The notes: a model not told the origin generated them from the sequence alone. Positions 19,386-29,321 are shown, counted from the stretch's first letter. The stretch: 64,000 nt of DNA from Xanthobacter autotrophicus (GCF_043194295.1 NZ_JBAFVK010000002.1); one strand, 5' to 3'. Made by a program: numbers and translations.

Positions 19386-20741
19386 ATGTCATCCACCACC
19401 GTCGTCGCGTCCGCCGACGAACACCACGCCGTCAACCCGCGCTCCCGCGTCATCCTGGCGAGCCTCGTCGGCACCACCATCGAGTTCTACGACTTCTACG
19501 TCTATGCCACGGCGGCGGTGCTGGTGTTCCCGCACCTGTTCTTCCCGGCGAGCGATCCGACCACGGCGCTGCTGGCCTCGTTCGCGGTGTTCGGCGCGGC
19601 CATGGTGGCCCGGCCGCTGGGCGCCATCTTCTTCGGCCACCTCGGCGACAAGAAGGGTCGCAAGATCACGTTGGTGGGCGCCCTTTTGACCATGGGCATC
19701 GCCACCTTCCTCATCGGCCTCCTGCCCACCTATGCCACCGCCGGCTGGCTGGCGCCCACCCTGCTGGTGGTGCTGCGCCTCGCCCAGGGCTTTGCCCTCG
19801 GCGGCGAATGGAGCGGCGCGGCCCTGGTGGCCACCGAGAACGCCCCCGCCGGCAAGCGCGCGGTCTATGGCACCTTCCCGCAGCTCGGCGCGCCCATCGG
19901 CTTCATCATCGCCAACGGCCTGTTCCTCATCATCGCGGCGCTGATGCCGTCTTCCGACCCGTCGCGGCCGTCCGACGCCTTCCTCGCCTGGGGCTGGCGC
20001 ATTCCGTTCCTGTTCTCGGCGGTGATGGTGATCGTGGGCCTGTGGGTCCGCTTCAGCCTGGTGGAGAGCAAGGCGTTCGAGAACACGGTGAAGCGCGGCG
20101 GCATCCAGAAGGTGCCGCTAGTGGCCGCCTTCAAGAGCTACTGGCGCGAGATGATCCTCGGCACCTTCTATATGCTCGCCACCTACGTGCTGTTCTACCT
20201 GATGACCACCTTCTCGCTGAGCTATGGCCGCGCCGCCACCACGGCCCCCCTCCCCGGCCTCGGCTACGACTACCGCACCTTCGTGATGATGATGATCTGC
20301 GGCGTGGTGTTCTTTGGCATCTTCACCATGGTGTCCGGCCCCTGGGCCGATCGCTGGGGCCGCCGGCGCACCCTCATCTGGATCACCTCGGCCATCGCCC
20401 TGTTCGGCCTGCTGTGGGTGCCGCTGCTGTCCGCCGGCACGGTGGGCGTGGTCGCTTGGCTCTTCATCGGCTTCGCGCTGATGGGCCTCACCTTCGGCCC
20501 CATGGGCGCGCTGCTGCCGGAGCTGTTCCCGGCCAACGTGCGCTATACCGGCTCGGGCATGGCCTACAATGTGTCGTCCATTCTCGGCGCGGCGGTGGCC
20601 CCGTTCATCGCGGTGGCCCTGTGGAGCTATGGCGGCGGCAGCCCATTCTGGGTCGGCGTCTACCTGACCGTGATGGCGCTGTTCACCCTGGTGGCGCTGA
20701 TTCTCGGCAAGGAAACCCGCGACATCGACATCCACCATTGA
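19386..20741 (+). CDS. MFS transporter, metabolite:H+ symporter family
   Basis: Inner-membrane proton symporter of the MHS type (relatives carry shikimate, proline/betaine, citrate or alpha-ketoglutarate). The ATG at 19386 follows GGAACAGGTC; a TTG at 19374 is also in frame. The 451 residues show 12 hydrophobic segments, the family signature after TM2 (GHLGDKKGRKITL) and the repeat motif GPWADRWGRRRTL in the second half. The first segment begins with GTTIEFYDFYVYATAA, characteristic of MHS members. The substrate is unknown. Separate transcription unit. Confidence 0.88.
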   Translation: MSSTTVVASADEHHAVNPRSRVILASLVGTTIEFYDFYVYATAAVLVFPHLFFPASDPTTALLASFAVFGAAMVARPLGAIFFGHLGDKKGRKITLVGALLTMGIATFLIGLLPTYATAGWLAPTLLVVLRLAQGFALGGEWSGAALVATENAPAGKRAVYGTFPQLGAPIGFIIANGLFLIIAALMPSSDPSRPSDAFLAWGWRIPFLFSAVMVIVGLWVRFSLVESKAFENTVKRGGIQKVPLVAAFKSYWREMILGTFYMLATYVLFYLMTTFSLSYGRAATTAPLPGLGYDYRTFVMMMICGVVFFGIFTMVSGPWADRWGRRRTLIWITSAIALFGLLWVPLLSAGTVGVVAWLFIGFALMGLTFGPMGALLPELFPANVRYTGSGMAYNVSSILGAAVAPFIAVALWSYGGGSPFWVGVYLTVMALFTLVALILGKETRDIDIHH

Positions 20742-20747
20742 TGGACA

Positions 20748-20797
20748 GGGGGCTCAACGCCCCATGTTGATCGGCAGAGGGGGCTCGACGCCCCCTT
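20748..20797 (+). terminator. Two tandem similar hairpins after the MFS gene
   Basis: GGGGC-TCAAC-GCCCC (about 20749-20763) and GGGGGC-TCGAC-GCCCCC (20779-20795) follow the stop codon in tandem, the second ending in TTG. They look like a duplicated terminator stem with a weak T-tract. They lie just upstream of the photolyase ribosome-binding site. Confidence 0.45.
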
Positions 20798-20855
20798 GCG
20801 TCCCCGGCGGAATGGGAGTGAACCTCTTGCGCCCCAAAGGCGTAGGAGGAGCGCC

Positions 20856-22328
20856 ATGAAAACCGCACGGTTGCAAAGCTCCAGATTGCCGGCATCCCCC
20901 TCGCTGCTGTGGTTCCGCGACGACCTGCGGCTCTCCGACAACCCGGCGCTCGCTGCCCTGGCCGAAGCCCGCACTCCGCTCGCCGCGCTCTATGTGTTCG
21001 ACGAGGACAGCCCGGGCATTCGCCCCCTCGGCGGGGCGGCGCGCTGGTGGCTCGCCCAGTCGCTTCGGGCGCTCGCCACCGACCTGAAGGACAGGGGCGT
21101 CCCCCTTATCCTGCGCCGGGGTCCGGCCAACCGGGTGGTGCCGGAGGTCGCGGCGCTGCTGGGCGCCGCCACCGTCGCCTTCAATGATCGCGCCGGCGCG
21201 GCGGAGACCAAAGTGGACCACGCGGTGGCCGCGCGCCTCCTGTCCGAAGACCGGCGCGTGCTCAGCTTCTGCGCCCATCTGCTGCATCCGCCCGGCAGCG
21301 TCGAAGGGGCGTCCGGCGGCATGCCGCGCACCTTCTCGTCGTTCCACCGTGCGGCGCTGAAGGCCCGGCGGCTCGATACCCCCCTGCCCGCGCCGAAGCA
21401 TCTGGAAGGCGTCGTCCATCCCCCGGAAGGCGAGACGCTGGAGAGCTTCGACCTCGAGCCCACCCGTCCCGACTGGTCCGGCGGCCTGCGCGCCACATGG
21501 ACCGCCGGCGAAGCGGCGGCCCAGGCGCGACTCGCCGCCTTCATGGACGCGGGACTGACGGGCTATGCCGAGGGCCGCGACCGGCCGGACCAGGACCATG
21601 TCTCCCGCCTGTCGCCCCACCTGCGCTTCGGCGAAATCTCGCCCCGCCAGATCCTGAGCGCCGTGCGCCACGCGGCCGATGCCGACGCGGTGCCGCTGGT
21701 GGACGCTGACAAGTTCGAGGCTGAACTGTATTGGCGGGAATTCTCCTACCACCTCCTCGCCGAGCGGCCGGACCTGGCCCGAAGCAACATCCAGCGCGGG
21801 TTCGACGCCTTCCCCTGGCGCGAATGTCCCGGCGAGCTGAAGGCCTGGCACAGGGGCCTGACTGGCTATCCGCTGGTGGACGCCGGCCTGCGCCAGCTCT
21901 GGCAGACCGGATGGATGCACAATCGGGTGCGCATGGTGGTGGCCTCCTTCCTCACCAAGCACCTGCTCATGGATTGGCGCGCAGGCGAGGACTGGTTCTG
22001 GGACACGCTGGTGGATGCGGACGGCGCCAACAACGCCGCCTCCTGGCAGTGGGTGGCGGGCTCCGGCATGGATGCAGCCCCCTATTTCCGCATCTTCAAT
22101 CCGGTGACCCAGGGCGAGAAATTCGACCCCGACGGCACTTATGTGCGCACCTATGTGCCGGAGTTGGCCAAGCTGCCGGCGCCGCTCATCCATAAGCCGT
22201 GGACGGCGGACACGGATACGCTGGCCCATGCCGGCATCCGCCTCGGCCAAACCTATCCGCGCCCGCTGGTGGACCACGGCGCCGCAAGGGAGCGAGCGCT
22301 GCGCGCGCTTGAATCCACACGAAAATGA
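20856..22328 (+). CDS. phr: Deoxyribodipyrimidine photolyase (cryptochrome/photolyase family)
   Basis: Light-driven, FAD-dependent repair of UV pyrimidine dimers. The ATG at 20856 follows AGGAGGAGCGCC, which decides the start (490 aa). The N-terminal alpha/beta photolyase domain begins LLWFRDDLRLSDNPAL. The helical FAD-binding domain contains the conserved stretches TGYPLVDAGLRQLWQTGWMH, NRVRMVVASFL and DADGANNAASWQWVAGSG. These are the standard class I CPD photolyase signatures; a cryptochrome-like role is less likely. It stands alone. Confidence 0.92.
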   Translation: MKTARLQSSRLPASPSLLWFRDDLRLSDNPALAALAEARTPLAALYVFDEDSPGIRPLGGAARWWLAQSLRALATDLKDRGVPLILRRGPANRVVPEVAALLGAATVAFNDRAGAAETKVDHAVAARLLSEDRRVLSFCAHLLHPPGSVEGASGGMPRTFSSFHRAALKARRLDTPLPAPKHLEGVVHPPEGETLESFDLEPTRPDWSGGLRATWTAGEAAAQARLAAFMDAGLTGYAEGRDRPDQDHVSRLSPHLRFGEISPRQILSAVRHAADADAVPLVDADKFEAELYWREFSYHLLAERPDLARSNIQRGFDAFPWRECPGELKAWHRGLTGYPLVDAGLRQLWQTGWMHNRVRMVVASFLTKHLLMDWRAGEDWFWDTLVDADGANNAASWQWVAGSGMDAAPYFRIFNPVTQGEKFDPDGTYVRTYVPELAKLPAPLIHKPWTADTDTLAHAGIRLGQTYPRPLVDHGAARERALRALESTRK

Positions 22329-22404
22329 TGGGGCTTGTCATATTGATACGGCGGGATGCGTTGAGTAACGTGCCACCACATTCATTGAAGGCTTTGATCC
22401 GCAC

Positions 22405-23433
22405 ATGATCCGTAACGGCCTTGTGGACTCCATCGGCAACACACCCCTCATCCGCCTGAAGCGCGCCTCCGAAGAGACCGGCTGCGAGATCCTCGGCAAG
22501 GCTGAGTTCCTCAATCCGGGCCAGTCGGTGAAGGACCGCGCCGCCCTCGGCATCATCAAGGACGCGGTGGCGCGCGGGGCGCTGAAGCCCGGCGGCGTCA
22601 TCGTGGAAGGCACCGCCGGCAATACCGGCATCGGCCTCGCGCTGGTGGCCGCCCCCCTCGGCTTTCGCACCGTCATCGTCATTCCCGAGACCCAGTCCCA
22701 GGAAAAGAAGGACATGCTGAAGCTCGCTGGCGCCACACTGGTGGAAGTGCCGGCCGTGGCCTATGCCAATCCCAATAATTACGTGAAGGTCTCCGGCCGC
22801 CTCGCCGAGGCGCTGGCCAAGACCGAGCCGAACGGCGCCATCTGGGCCAACCAGTTCGATAACGTGGCCAACCGGCAGGCCCATATCGAGACCACCGGTC
22901 CCGAGATCTGGGAGCAGACCGGCGGCAAGCTGGACGGCTTCATCTGCTCGGTGGGCACGGGCGGCACGCTGGCCGGCATCGCCATCGCGCTGAAGGCACG
23001 CAACCCCAACATCCGCATCGGCCTCGCCGATCCCATGGGCGCGGCGCTCTATTCCTACTACACCACCGGCGAGCTGAAGGCCGAGGGCTCCTCCATCACC
23101 GAGGGCATCGGCCAGGGGCGGATCACCGCCAACCTCGTGGACGCGCCCATCGACACCGCCTTCCAGATCCCGGACGAGGAAGCCCTGCCCGTGGTGTTCG
23201 ACCTGCTGGAGCACGAGGGCCTGTGCCTCGGTGGCTCCTCAGGGGTGAACGTGGCGGGCGCCATCCGCCTCGCGAAGGAGATGGGGCCGGGCCACACCAT
23301 CGTGACCATCCTGTGCGACTACGGCACCCGCTACCAGTCCAAGCTCTTCAACCCCGAGTTCCTGCGCTCCAAGAACCTGCCGGTGCCGGAATGGCTGGAG
23401 CGCAAGGTCGAGGTGCCGAACGTGCTGGTCTGA
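22405..23433 (+). CDS. cysK: Cysteine synthase A (O-acetylserine sulfhydrylase)
   Basis: PLP enzyme forming cysteine from O-acetylserine and sulfide. The 342-residue product has the PLP lysine in NPGQSVKDRA (about residue 43), the substrate loop EGTAGNTGIGLAL and the phosphate-binding loop CSVGTGGTLAG. It ends in a family-typical tail. The gene lies about 120 nt upstream of a sulfurtransferase gene on the same strand, so sulfur metabolism genes are clustered here. Confidence 0.92.
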   Translation: MIRNGLVDSIGNTPLIRLKRASEETGCEILGKAEFLNPGQSVKDRAALGIIKDAVARGALKPGGVIVEGTAGNTGIGLALVAAPLGFRTVIVIPETQSQEKKDMLKLAGATLVEVPAVAYANPNNYVKVSGRLAEALAKTEPNGAIWANQFDNVANRQAHIETTGPEIWEQTGGKLDGFICSVGTGGTLAGIAIALKARNPNIRIGLADPMGAALYSYYTTGELKAEGSSITEGIGQGRITANLVDAPIDTAFQIPDEEALPVVFDLLEHEGLCLGGSSGVNVAGAIRLAKEMGPGHTIVTILCDYGTRYQSKLFNPEFLRSKNLPVPEWLERKVEVPNVLV

Positions 23434-23553
23434 TCCGGCTGGCGGGCCTCTTCCGGCGCGCCTTGCGCCGGTCGCTTGACGCGCGCGCCCATCCGCTCAA
23501 TGAGGGGCCGCGCACCCTTGCCAGTGCGTGAATGGAGCCGAAAGAGACAGCCC

Positions 23554-24408
23554 ATGAGCGAGACCGTCGACACGCCCGCGAGCCCCTTCGTTTCCACGCA
23601 ATGGCTCGCCGCCAATCTCGGCGCGCCCGACCTCGTGGTGGTGGACGCCTCCTGGCACATGCCCAATTCCGGCCGCAGCGGCGCCAAGGAATATCTGGAG
23701 CGGCACATTCCCGGCGCGGTGCATTTCGACATCGACACCATCGCCGACCACTCCACCTCCCTGCCCCACATGCTGCCGGATGCCCACGCCTTCGCGGTGG
23801 CGATGGGCGCTCTGGGCATCGGCGACGGGCTGCGCATCGTGATCTATGATTCGGTGGGCCTTTTCTCGGCGCCCCGGGTGTGGTGGACCTTCCGGGCGTT
23901 CGGCGCGCAGGACGTGAAGATCCTCGACGGCGGCCTGCCCAAATGGCTCGCCGAGGAGCGCCCGGTGGAAGACGGGGTGGTGCGCCGGTTGCCCGCCATC
24001 TTCAATCCGCGCTTCGACCATTCCCTCGTCGCCGACATCGAGCGCGTGGACCAAGCCTTAAAGAGCGGCAGCGCGCAGGTGCTCGACGCCCGCCAGGACA
24101 CCCGCTTCCGTGGCGAAGCCCCAGAACCGCGCGAAGGCCTGCCCTCCGGCCACATGCCCGGCAGCTTCAACCTGCCCCACGGCCGGCTGGTGAAGGACGG
24201 ACGGCTGGTGTCGCCGGACGAGATCCGCACGGTGGTGGAGGCCTCCGGCCTCGACCTGTCCCGCCCGGTCATTACCTCGTGCGGCTCCGGCGTGTCGGCG
24301 GCCATCCTGTGGGTGGCCCTGGAGTTGATCGGCAAGACCCCGCTCGCGCTCTATGACGGCTCGTGGACCGAGTGGGGCGCCAGCGGCAAGGAAATCGCCG
24401 TCGGCTGA
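23554..24408 (+). CDS. sseA: 3-mercaptopyruvate / thiosulfate sulfurtransferase
   Basis: Two-domain rhodanese (284 aa from the ATG at 23554, preceded by AAAGAGACAG). The first, inactive rhodanese domain covers about 10-145 and the active domain about 165-280. The catalytic loop is CGSGVSA (Cys about 247), the form seen in 3-mercaptopyruvate sulfurtransferases rather than the CRKGVT loop of thiosulfate rhodaneses. It transfers sulfane sulfur from mercaptopyruvate to thiols or cyanide. Placement after cysK suits cysteine degradation or sulfur trafficking. Confidence 0.88.
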   Translation: MSETVDTPASPFVSTQWLAANLGAPDLVVVDASWHMPNSGRSGAKEYLERHIPGAVHFDIDTIADHSTSLPHMLPDAHAFAVAMGALGIGDGLRIVIYDSVGLFSAPRVWWTFRAFGAQDVKILDGGLPKWLAEERPVEDGVVRRLPAIFNPRFDHSLVADIERVDQALKSGSAQVLDARQDTRFRGEAPEPREGLPSGHMPGSFNLPHGRLVKDGRLVSPDEIRTVVEASGLDLSRPVITSCGSGVSAAILWVALELIGKTPLALYDGSWTEWGASGKEIAVG

Positions 24409-24630
24409 CGGTGCGGGAAACAGGGAGACGGTCCACATCTTCCCGGCCCGTCTTCCCGGCTCAAGACGAAGAGGGCGTCTGCTGACCGGATTGCGCCCCG
24501 ATCTGACCGGAGCGCCTCAGCCCATGCTGGCGACGATCGCGACCGGTTCCCGCGGACCGCAATGATAGACCCGCGCCGAAACGACACCTGCTGTCCCGCC
24601 CCTGTCCGGTCCGGGGAGCTAAGGGCCGGG

Positions 24631-25359
24631 TCAGGCCGAAGCAGCGCGGGTACGGGTGAGAACCATGAGCGACCAGCCGCCCACGAGGCGTACGATGGCA
24701 TCGGGCGCCAGCCCGAAGGCGACCTTGCGCGGGAAGGCGGCGAGCCGCTTCTTCAGCGTCTTGCCGGCCTGGTCGATGGCCCAGGGCGTGTAGAAATGGT
24801 CGACCACCTCCAGCCCGCATTCGTCCAGCAGCGAGAGGGCGGTCGCCTTGGTGAAATAATGCAGGTGGCCAATATGGTTGCGGGCATCCTGGATGACCCA
24901 GCCACGGGCCACCGCCAACGCATTCATGTCGAGCGGGATGTGCAGCACCTGGTGGGTCGAGATGCGGCCCATGGATCGGGCGAAGGCGAACGGGTCCTCC
25001 ACGTGCTCGATCACGTCGATGGCCATGCTCACGTCGTAGCGGCGTCCGCCGTCGAACGGGCTGCCCTGGGTGAAGGAGAGGTTGGGCGCCTGCCGCTGCT
25101 GGCAAATGGCGAAAGCGTGGGGCGAGATTTCGTAGCCGTCGACCATCGCGTCCGGGTGATGCCGGGCCAGAAGCTCGACGATGCCGCCGGCACCGCATCC
25201 GATCTCGCACAGGGAGGTCGGGCGGATGGAATTACGATCCATGATGTTGGAGATATGCGCGAACTTCCACGCACTATCGTCCTGGTGCCAGTCTGAATTG
25301 GCAGAAATATAGCGCTCATCCAGGTAACGGCTAAGATTTCCCGCTTCGTTCAGAGTCAT
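24631..25359 (-). CDS. Class I SAM-dependent methyltransferase
   Basis: 242 residues with the Rossmann SAM-binding motif I LCEIGCGAGGIVELL (about 50-64), an acidic residue ending strand 2 (DGYEIS), and IDVIEHVEDPFAFAR in the motif II/III region. The C-terminal part, about 100 residues, resembles sugar or lipid methyltransferases of the Methyltransf_23 group in which a second half follows a HYFTKATALSLLDECGL segment. The acceptor is unknown. It is divergent from the acyltransferase gene, and both could act on a surface glycan. Confidence 0.75.
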   Translation of the reverse strand: MTLNEAGNLSRYLDERYISANSDWHQDDSAWKFAHISNIMDRNSIRPTSLCEIGCGAGGIVELLARHHPDAMVDGYEISPHAFAICQQRQAPNLSFTQGSPFDGGRRYDVSMAIDVIEHVEDPFAFARSMGRISTHQVLHIPLDMNALAVARGWVIQDARNHIGHLHYFTKATALSLLDECGLEVVDHFYTPWAIDQAGKTLKKRLAAFPRKVAFGLAPDAIVRLVGGWSLMVLTRTRAASA

Positions 25360-25705
25360 GTTCGGCTCTTTCCCACGGTGGCGCCATCATGGCTCGGCTC
25401 TCGTCACTCTACCTGCAATTGCAGACGCGGGGGAAGCCCGAAAAGTGGGCGTTTGCCGAGAGTTCCCGCGCTTGCGAGAAGGCTCGAAACTTTCTTTCGC
25501 ACATGCTAACCTGACCCAGTTGGCACGGTTTCATCCAGGATGGGTCGACGGCCAGCGGCGCAATCCGCAAGGTTGTGTCTTACGATAATACCACTTGAAT
25601 CCTTAGGCAAGGACTTGACGGGCGCTGTGGCCTGCGCGGGGCCCAGGCGGAAAGCGTCTCCACCCGTCAGTGCAAGGCACGGCGGACCGCAAAAACGGAA
25701 GGCGG
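25360..25705. other. Divergent intergenic region
   Basis: 346 nt between the methyltransferase and the acyltransferase genes. It must contain both promoters. The stretch around 25580-25620 is relatively AT-rich, but I could not assign a -35/-10 pair. No gene is seen. Confidence 0.3.
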
Positions 25706-26776
25706 ATGAAACTGACCTATCTCGTCAACGTGCAGATCCTGCGCTTCTTCGCGGCCGCTCTCGTGGTGTTCGCCCATGTGGGCGTGGAAGTCGGCAACGT
25801 CGCTGCGCGCACCGGACGCGCATTTGAAGAGATCGGCCTCATCGACTGGGGACTCGGCGTCGACATCTTCTTCGTCATCAGCGGCTTCATCATGTATTAC
25901 ATGATGCACGACCGCTTCGGCGCTCCGGGCGCACCCGCCGATTTCCTGCGCCGGCGTCTCATCCGCATTGTGCCGCTTTACTGGATCTGCACGACGCTGA
26001 TGCTGGCCTCGCTACTGGCGGCGCCGCAACTCATCAACAACAACGGGCTCGACCTGAAGCACATTGTCGCATCCTACACGTTCATCCCATGGCCGCGCGC
26101 CGATGGCGAGCTGTTCCCCATTCTGTCCCTGGGCTGGACGCTGAACTACGAGATGCTGTTCTACGCCCTCTTCGCGGTGGCGCTGCTGCTGCCGCGCCGG
26201 GCGGGGCTTGCGGCGCTGGGCGCCATGTTCATCCTCCTCATCGCTGCCGCGCTCCTGGCACCCGACCGATTCTTCCTGCTCAAGTTCTGGGGCAATCCCA
26301 TCATCGGCGAGTTCCTGCTGGGAACCTGCGTCGCCGCGCTGTTCCTCAATGGCCGGCGGCTATCGGGCGCCGTGGCCCTAGGCCTCGTGGTGGCCGGCAT
26401 CGCCCTCGCCCTGGCCTTCTTCCAGACTGCAGCCTACGAGCACGTCTGGCGCCTCGTCACCGGCGGCATTCCGGCGGCGCTCATCGTCGCGGCGGCCGTG
26501 CTCGGCCCGGCCCTGCGCGAGAACGGGTTGGCGCGGGCGCTGGCGCTCGGGGGCGATGCCTCCTACGCGCTCTATCTGACGCACCCGTTCACCATCAAGC
26601 TGTTCGGTGTGGCCGGGGCCAAGGTCGGCCTGCCGCTGGTCGCCATCTATGCCATCGGCTTCGCGCTGACCGTGCTGGTCTCGGTGGGCGTCCACCTGTG
26701 GGTGGAAAAGCCCATCGGCCAATGGCTGGTGCGCAAGACCTCGAGCCCCAAGCGCGCCGTCCGAGCCGCCTCCTGA
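25706..26776 (+). CDS. Membrane acyltransferase 3 (OafA/YrhL family)
   Basis: The ATG at 25706 follows GGAAGGCGG and gives 356 residues with about ten transmembrane segments. The family motifs are present: NVQILRFFAAALVVFAHVG, whose histidine is the catalytic residue of acyltransferase 3 proteins, and GVDIFFVISGFIM. Such enzymes O-acylate surface glycans or Nod-like molecules at the inner membrane. The target is unknown. An upstream in-frame ATG at 25670 lacks a ribosome-binding site. Confidence 0.88.
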   Translation: MKLTYLVNVQILRFFAAALVVFAHVGVEVGNVAARTGRAFEEIGLIDWGLGVDIFFVISGFIMYYMMHDRFGAPGAPADFLRRRLIRIVPLYWICTTLMLASLLAAPQLINNNGLDLKHIVASYTFIPWPRADGELFPILSLGWTLNYEMLFYALFAVALLLPRRAGLAALGAMFILLIAAALLAPDRFFLLKFWGNPIIGEFLLGTCVAALFLNGRRLSGAVALGLVVAGIALALAFFQTAAYEHVWRLVTGGIPAALIVAAAVLGPALRENGLARALALGGDASYALYLTHPFTIKLFGVAGAKVGLPLVAIYAIGFALTVLVSVGVHLWVEKPIGQWLVRKTSSPKRAVRAAS

Positions 26777-26887
26777 CGCCCTCCCCCGGATCGTGGGACT
26801 GACGCGGGCGGGATTTCCCGACGGGCGGAGCTTGAGCTAGGCTCCCGGCACAGCCTTCGCCGAGGGGGTCTGGCCGAGGGGGCTTGC

Positions 26888-28441
26888 TTGCATCGTCGCC
26901 GTATCCTTGCCGTCGTTCTCTTCGTCCTGGTCGCGATGCTGCTCGCGCGGCTCGTCGTGGTCACGCGCGATTTGCCCGGGGTCGTGACGGCCGCCCATTT
27001 GGAGACTCTGCGCGCCGACCATCCGCGCATGCGCGCCTTCCTCCACCGCATGCCCAAGGGTGGCGATCTGCACACCCATCTCTCGGGTGCGGTCTATGCC
27101 GAACGCTTTCTCGCCTGGGCGGTCCACGACGGCCTGTGCTTCCGCCGCGCCGACATGACCCTCGTGCCCCGGCCTGACGGCACCGCCCCCGACCAGCCAT
27201 GCGGGACAGACCCTGCCGTGGTGCCACTCGCCGACGCCGTGTCCGGCCCGAAGGGGCAGACCACCTACGATCTCATCCTCAATGCGCTGTCCACCCGGTG
27301 GTTCCTGCCGACCCTTTCGGTGCCCTCGGGCCACGACCAGTTCTTCGCCACCTTCAGCAAGTTCAACGCCGCCACCGGCGGCTCGGACTGGGACCAGACC
27401 GCCCGCCGCATGGCCGAGATGGTGGTGGACCAATTGAAGCAGTACGACGCCTCCAACGTCCAATACGTGGAATTCATGGTCACCTTCTTCGAGGGGGCCG
27501 AGCGCGAGCGTATGACGCAGGCCATCGGCGCGGTCGGCGAGCCGGCGGCCATGCTGGCGGCGCTCCAGGGTAGCGGCCTCGACGATGCGGTGACTGCCAA
27601 GGCGCGGCAGGTGGCCGCCATCGTCGCCCACATCGAGGCCCTGCGCGACTGCGCGGGTGATGCGACCCGCCCCGGCTGCGGCGTCACCTTCCGCTTCATC
27701 GCGCAGGTGAACCGCAACAGCGCACCGGCGTCGGTCTTCGCGCAGACGGCGCTGGCGGCGGCCCTGGTGCGGGCGGCGCCCGACATGGTGGTGGGGCTGA
27801 ACTATGTGGGGCCGGAAGACTACCGGGTGTCCCTGCGCGATTATCGCACCCACATGAAATGGATCGGCTTCCTCGCCGGCACCGACGTGCCGGTGGCGCT
27901 GCATGCGGGCGAGCTGTGGCTGGGGCTGGTGCCGCCCGCGGACCTCGACTTCCACATCCGCGAGGCGGTGGAGATCGCCGGCGCCCGCCGCATCGGCCAC
28001 GGCACGGCGGTGGGCTTCGAGAACGACATGGACGGCCTGCTCGCCGAGATGCGCCGCCGCGGCGTCACCGTCGAGATCGCCCTGACCTCCAGCGACGTCA
28101 TCCTCGGGGTGCGCGGCAGAGAGCATCCCGTCGTCACCTACCTCAATGCCGGCGTGCCGGTGACGCTGGCCACCGACGACGCCGGCGTGTCGCGCATCGA
28201 TCTCACCAACGAGTATTTCCGTGCCGCGCGCGACCATGGGCTGGGCTACGCCCGGCTGAAGGCCATCGCCCACACGGCCCTGACCCACTCCTTCCTCACC
28301 GAAGCGGAGAAGGACCGCGAGCGCGCCCGTCTCGACCAGGCGTTCGCCGATTTCGAACAGAGCGTAAGGGAGGAGCAGCCGCCGCTGGCGCAGATCGCGG
28401 CGGTGCTGCGCGCGGCCGTTCCCGTGCCCCTGCCGCGCTGA
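26888..28441 (+). CDS. Exported adenosine deaminase-like metal-dependent hydrolase
   Basis: 517 residues from a TTG start preceded by GAGGGGGC. An N-terminal hydrophobic segment (ILAVVLFVLVAMLLARLVVV) indicates export or membrane anchoring. Adenosine/AMP deaminase motifs follow: the zinc ligands in GGDLHTHLSGAVY, ALHAGEL, RIGHGTAVG and TLATDDAGVSR. The large insert and the secretion signal resemble secreted ADGF/CECR1-type deaminases more than cytosolic Add. It would deaminate extracytoplasmic adenosine or a related purine. Two conserved-cysteine segments (LCFRRAD, DQPCGTD, RDCAGD) suggest disulfides. Confidence 0.78.
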   Translation: MHRRRILAVVLFVLVAMLLARLVVVTRDLPGVVTAAHLETLRADHPRMRAFLHRMPKGGDLHTHLSGAVYAERFLAWAVHDGLCFRRADMTLVPRPDGTAPDQPCGTDPAVVPLADAVSGPKGQTTYDLILNALSTRWFLPTLSVPSGHDQFFATFSKFNAATGGSDWDQTARRMAEMVVDQLKQYDASNVQYVEFMVTFFEGAERERMTQAIGAVGEPAAMLAALQGSGLDDAVTAKARQVAAIVAHIEALRDCAGDATRPGCGVTFRFIAQVNRNSAPASVFAQTALAAALVRAAPDMVVGLNYVGPEDYRVSLRDYRTHMKWIGFLAGTDVPVALHAGELWLGLVPPADLDFHIREAVEIAGARRIGHGTAVGFENDMDGLLAEMRRRGVTVEIALTSSDVILGVRGREHPVVTYLNAGVPVTLATDDAGVSRIDLTNEYFRAARDHGLGYARLKAIAHTALTHSFLTEAEKDRERARLDQAFADFEQSVREEQPPLAQIAAVLRAAVPVPLPR

Positions 28442-28451
28442 GGCCCACGGA

Positions 28452-29096
28452 TCAGGTGCGGTAGCCTTCCTCGGCCAGCACCTGCCGGACCACTGGCCGT
28501 GCCCGCACCCGCTGGTAGTGGGCCAGGACGCGCGGCGGCATCGGGATGCCGGTCTTTTCTGCCCAGAACTCGTTGTAGAATAACGCCGCATCGGCAATGG
28601 AGAAGGTCGGGCCAACCGCATAGCCCTCAGCCGGCAGGCGCTTCTCCAGCACGGCGAAAGCCTGCTCGACAATTTCCCGGCCGTGGGAGGTCACGTCGTC
28701 CTTCAGCTGCTGTCCGGGCTTCGTGCCGCCCGACGAGATGTAGCGCTCGGAGGTGAAGATGCGGGTGAAGCCCTCGCCATGCAGTTGGATCAGCGCGAAT
28801 TCCAGCAGATCGACCGCCTGCGCCGCCAGCGCGGGATCCTCGGGCAGGAGCTTTGCGCGCGGGTAGGTTTGCGCCAGCCACAGCGCGATGGATTTGAAGT
28901 CGGTCAGGGCGGTGCCATCGTTGAGCACGAGCGTGGGGATCGTCCCTCGCGGATTGATCTTGAGATAGTCCGGCCGCAGGTGATCTCCCGCCGGAATGTT
29001 GACGACCCAGACCTCGAACGGCAGTTCCAGCGTTTCGAGCAGGATGTGGATGCCGGTCGAACACGAACCCGGCGTCATGTAGAATTTGAGTGCCAT
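28452..29096 (-). CDS. Glutathione S-transferase
   Basis: 214 residues from the ATG at 29096; an upstream in-frame start at 29204 would add 36 arginine-rich residues outside the fold. The N-terminal domain begins KFYMTPGSCSTGIHILLETL with the active-site serine in PGSCS, as in bacterial beta-class GSTs. GTIPTLVLNDG contains the cis-proline. The helical C-terminal domain contains FSIADAALFYN. It converges with the deaminase gene, with only 10 nt between stops. Substrate unknown. Confidence 0.85.
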   Translation of the reverse strand: MALKFYMTPGSCSTGIHILLETLELPFEVWVVNIPAGDHLRPDYLKINPRGTIPTLVLNDGTALTDFKSIALWLAQTYPRAKLLPEDPALAAQAVDLLEFALIQLHGEGFTRIFTSERYISSGGTKPGQQLKDDVTSHGREIVEQAFAVLEKRLPAEGYAVGPTFSIADAALFYNEFWAEKTGIPMPPRVLAHYQRVRARPVVRQVLAEEGYRT

Positions 29097-29321
29097 GGCG
29101 CGCGCCAAGCAAGAACGCCGCCATGACCGAAACCCGACACCGCGCCGGATCGGTCGGCGGGCCGCAAGCGGCCGGCGCGGCGCGCGCAATCCCTGTTCGG
29201 CCATTGATTTCGGTCAAGGCTCATCAGCCGGCTAATCGACAAAATTGAACAAAAGCATCTGCTTCCGGCGCAACGGCGTGACATGCCATTGCAACACGAC
29301 ATTTGGGGGGAGAGAACACGC

